Of a DNA stretch of 64,000 bases, positions 63,712 through 64,000 are shown one piece after another; within the stretch, counting starts at the first letter, position 1; the number at the start of each line of letters is the position of its first letter. The DNA is taken from contig PWFQ01000065.1 of the NCBI GenBank assembly GCA_003554105.1, forward strand, positions 1 to 64,000, given 5' to 3'. Source of the DNA: Clostridiaceae bacterium. Its GTDB lineage: Bacteria; Bacillota; Clostridia; Peptostreptococcales; T1SED10-28. The position numbers and the translations under genes were made by a program. A model generated the notes under the pieces. The model did no database searches. It was not told where the DNA came from and was given only the letters and a program-made list of their open reading frames with translations.

Positions 63712-64000
63712 ATGCTGTTAGAAGTGAAAGTAAAAGATTTTGTAGAGGATGTTGCAAGCAGTAAGCCTGCTCCTGGTGGGGGAAGTGTTGCCGCATTAAC
63801 CAGTAGCTTAGGTTCAGCGTTGACGTCGATGGTAGGGAATCTAACAATTGGTCGTAAAGCCTATGAGAAGTTAACTGTAGAACAAAAGAAGCAGCTCGAT
63901 CATAATTTTGTCCGCTCTCAAGAACTAATTAAAGCATTAAATCGATTAACTGAAGAGGATACAACTGCATTTAACGGTGTAATGGCAGCGTTTAAATTGC
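63712..64000 (+). CDS. fchA: Formiminotetrahydrofolate cyclodeaminase family, 5' part
   Basis: The first 96 codons of a cyclodeaminase/cyclohydrolase. It reads KDFVEDVASSKPAPGGGSVAALTSSLGSALTSMVGNLT, where PAPGGGSVAAL is the folate-binding signature. FchA-type proteins make methenyl-THF in clostridial one-carbon or histidine/purine breakdown. AAGGAGG precedes the ATG. The rest lies beyond the window. Confidence 0.93.
   Translation, partial: MLLEVKVKDFVEDVASSKPAPGGGSVAALTSSLGSALTSMVGNLTIGRKAYEKLTVEQKKQLDHNFVRSQELIKALNRLTEEDTTAFNGVMAAFKL

Overview
The window looks like part of the chromosome of a low-GC, anaerobic, amino-acid-fermenting Firmicute of the Clostridia (Peptostreptococcales/Tissierellales-like). 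The signs are AT-rich DNA, strong AGGAGG ribosome sites with frequent GTG/TTG starts, T-tailed hairpin terminators, a complete lysine aminomutase operon and a sodium-pumping methylmalonyl-CoA decarboxylase. The species cannot be named from the sequence alone. No rRNA, tRNA, CRISPR, phage or IS element was recognised.

Layout. 1-1.9 kb: a K+ channel (cut by the window edge) and uppP. 2.1-12.1 kb: a sigma-54 activator, then a sigma-54 promoter and the lysine fermentation operon kdd-kamA-kamB-kamC-kamD-kamE, a small CxxCH protein on the other strand, and a cobalamin adenosyltransferase. 12.2-19.3 kb: an orphan histidine kinase, an M20 amidohydrolase, a DUF1028 protein, tilS and ftsH. 19.6-27.2 kb: split methylmalonyl-CoA mutase, meaB, epimerase and the decarboxylase subunits mmdA-D-C-B. 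27.2-33 kb: birA, an ECF pantothenate-type transporter, coaX, dusB, greA, lysS. 33-38.8 kb: a lipoprotein gene broken by a stop codon, an HD-GYP protein, and an operon of a CarH-like B12-binding protein, a histidine kinase and a DUF368 (undecaprenyl-phosphate translocase) protein. 38.9-48.8 kb: azlCD, EamA transporter, peptidases, phosphatase, MFS transporter, lipoprotein amylase, acetyltransferase. 49.3-52 kb: dcd and an SOS-type promoter driving a radical SAM/DUF4130 pair. 52.2-59.3 kb: SppA, CHAD protein, hydrolase, bioY, EamA transporter, Nif3-like, DegV. 59.6-64 kb: msrB with an OpuC-type ABC transporter, thiamine-binding-like protein, cysE and the start of fchA.

How the genes work together. 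Cobalamin links much of the window: lysine 5,6-aminomutase (KamDE) and methylmalonyl-CoA mutase both need adenosylcobalamin, which CobO makes, and MeaB and probably KamB/KamC look after the enzymes. Biotin is a second link: MmdC carries it, BirA attaches it, BioY imports it, and a perfect inverted repeat over the bioY promoter is a likely BirA operator. A third B12 protein at 36.2 kb has the W-x9-EH and ExHxxG motifs of CarH/LitR light sensors but sits beside a histidine kinase instead of a DNA-binding domain; this is the best candidate here for an undescribed signalling system. The two LexA-like boxes in front of the radical SAM/DUF4130 pair are the best evidence in the window for the role of an uncharacterised gene pair.
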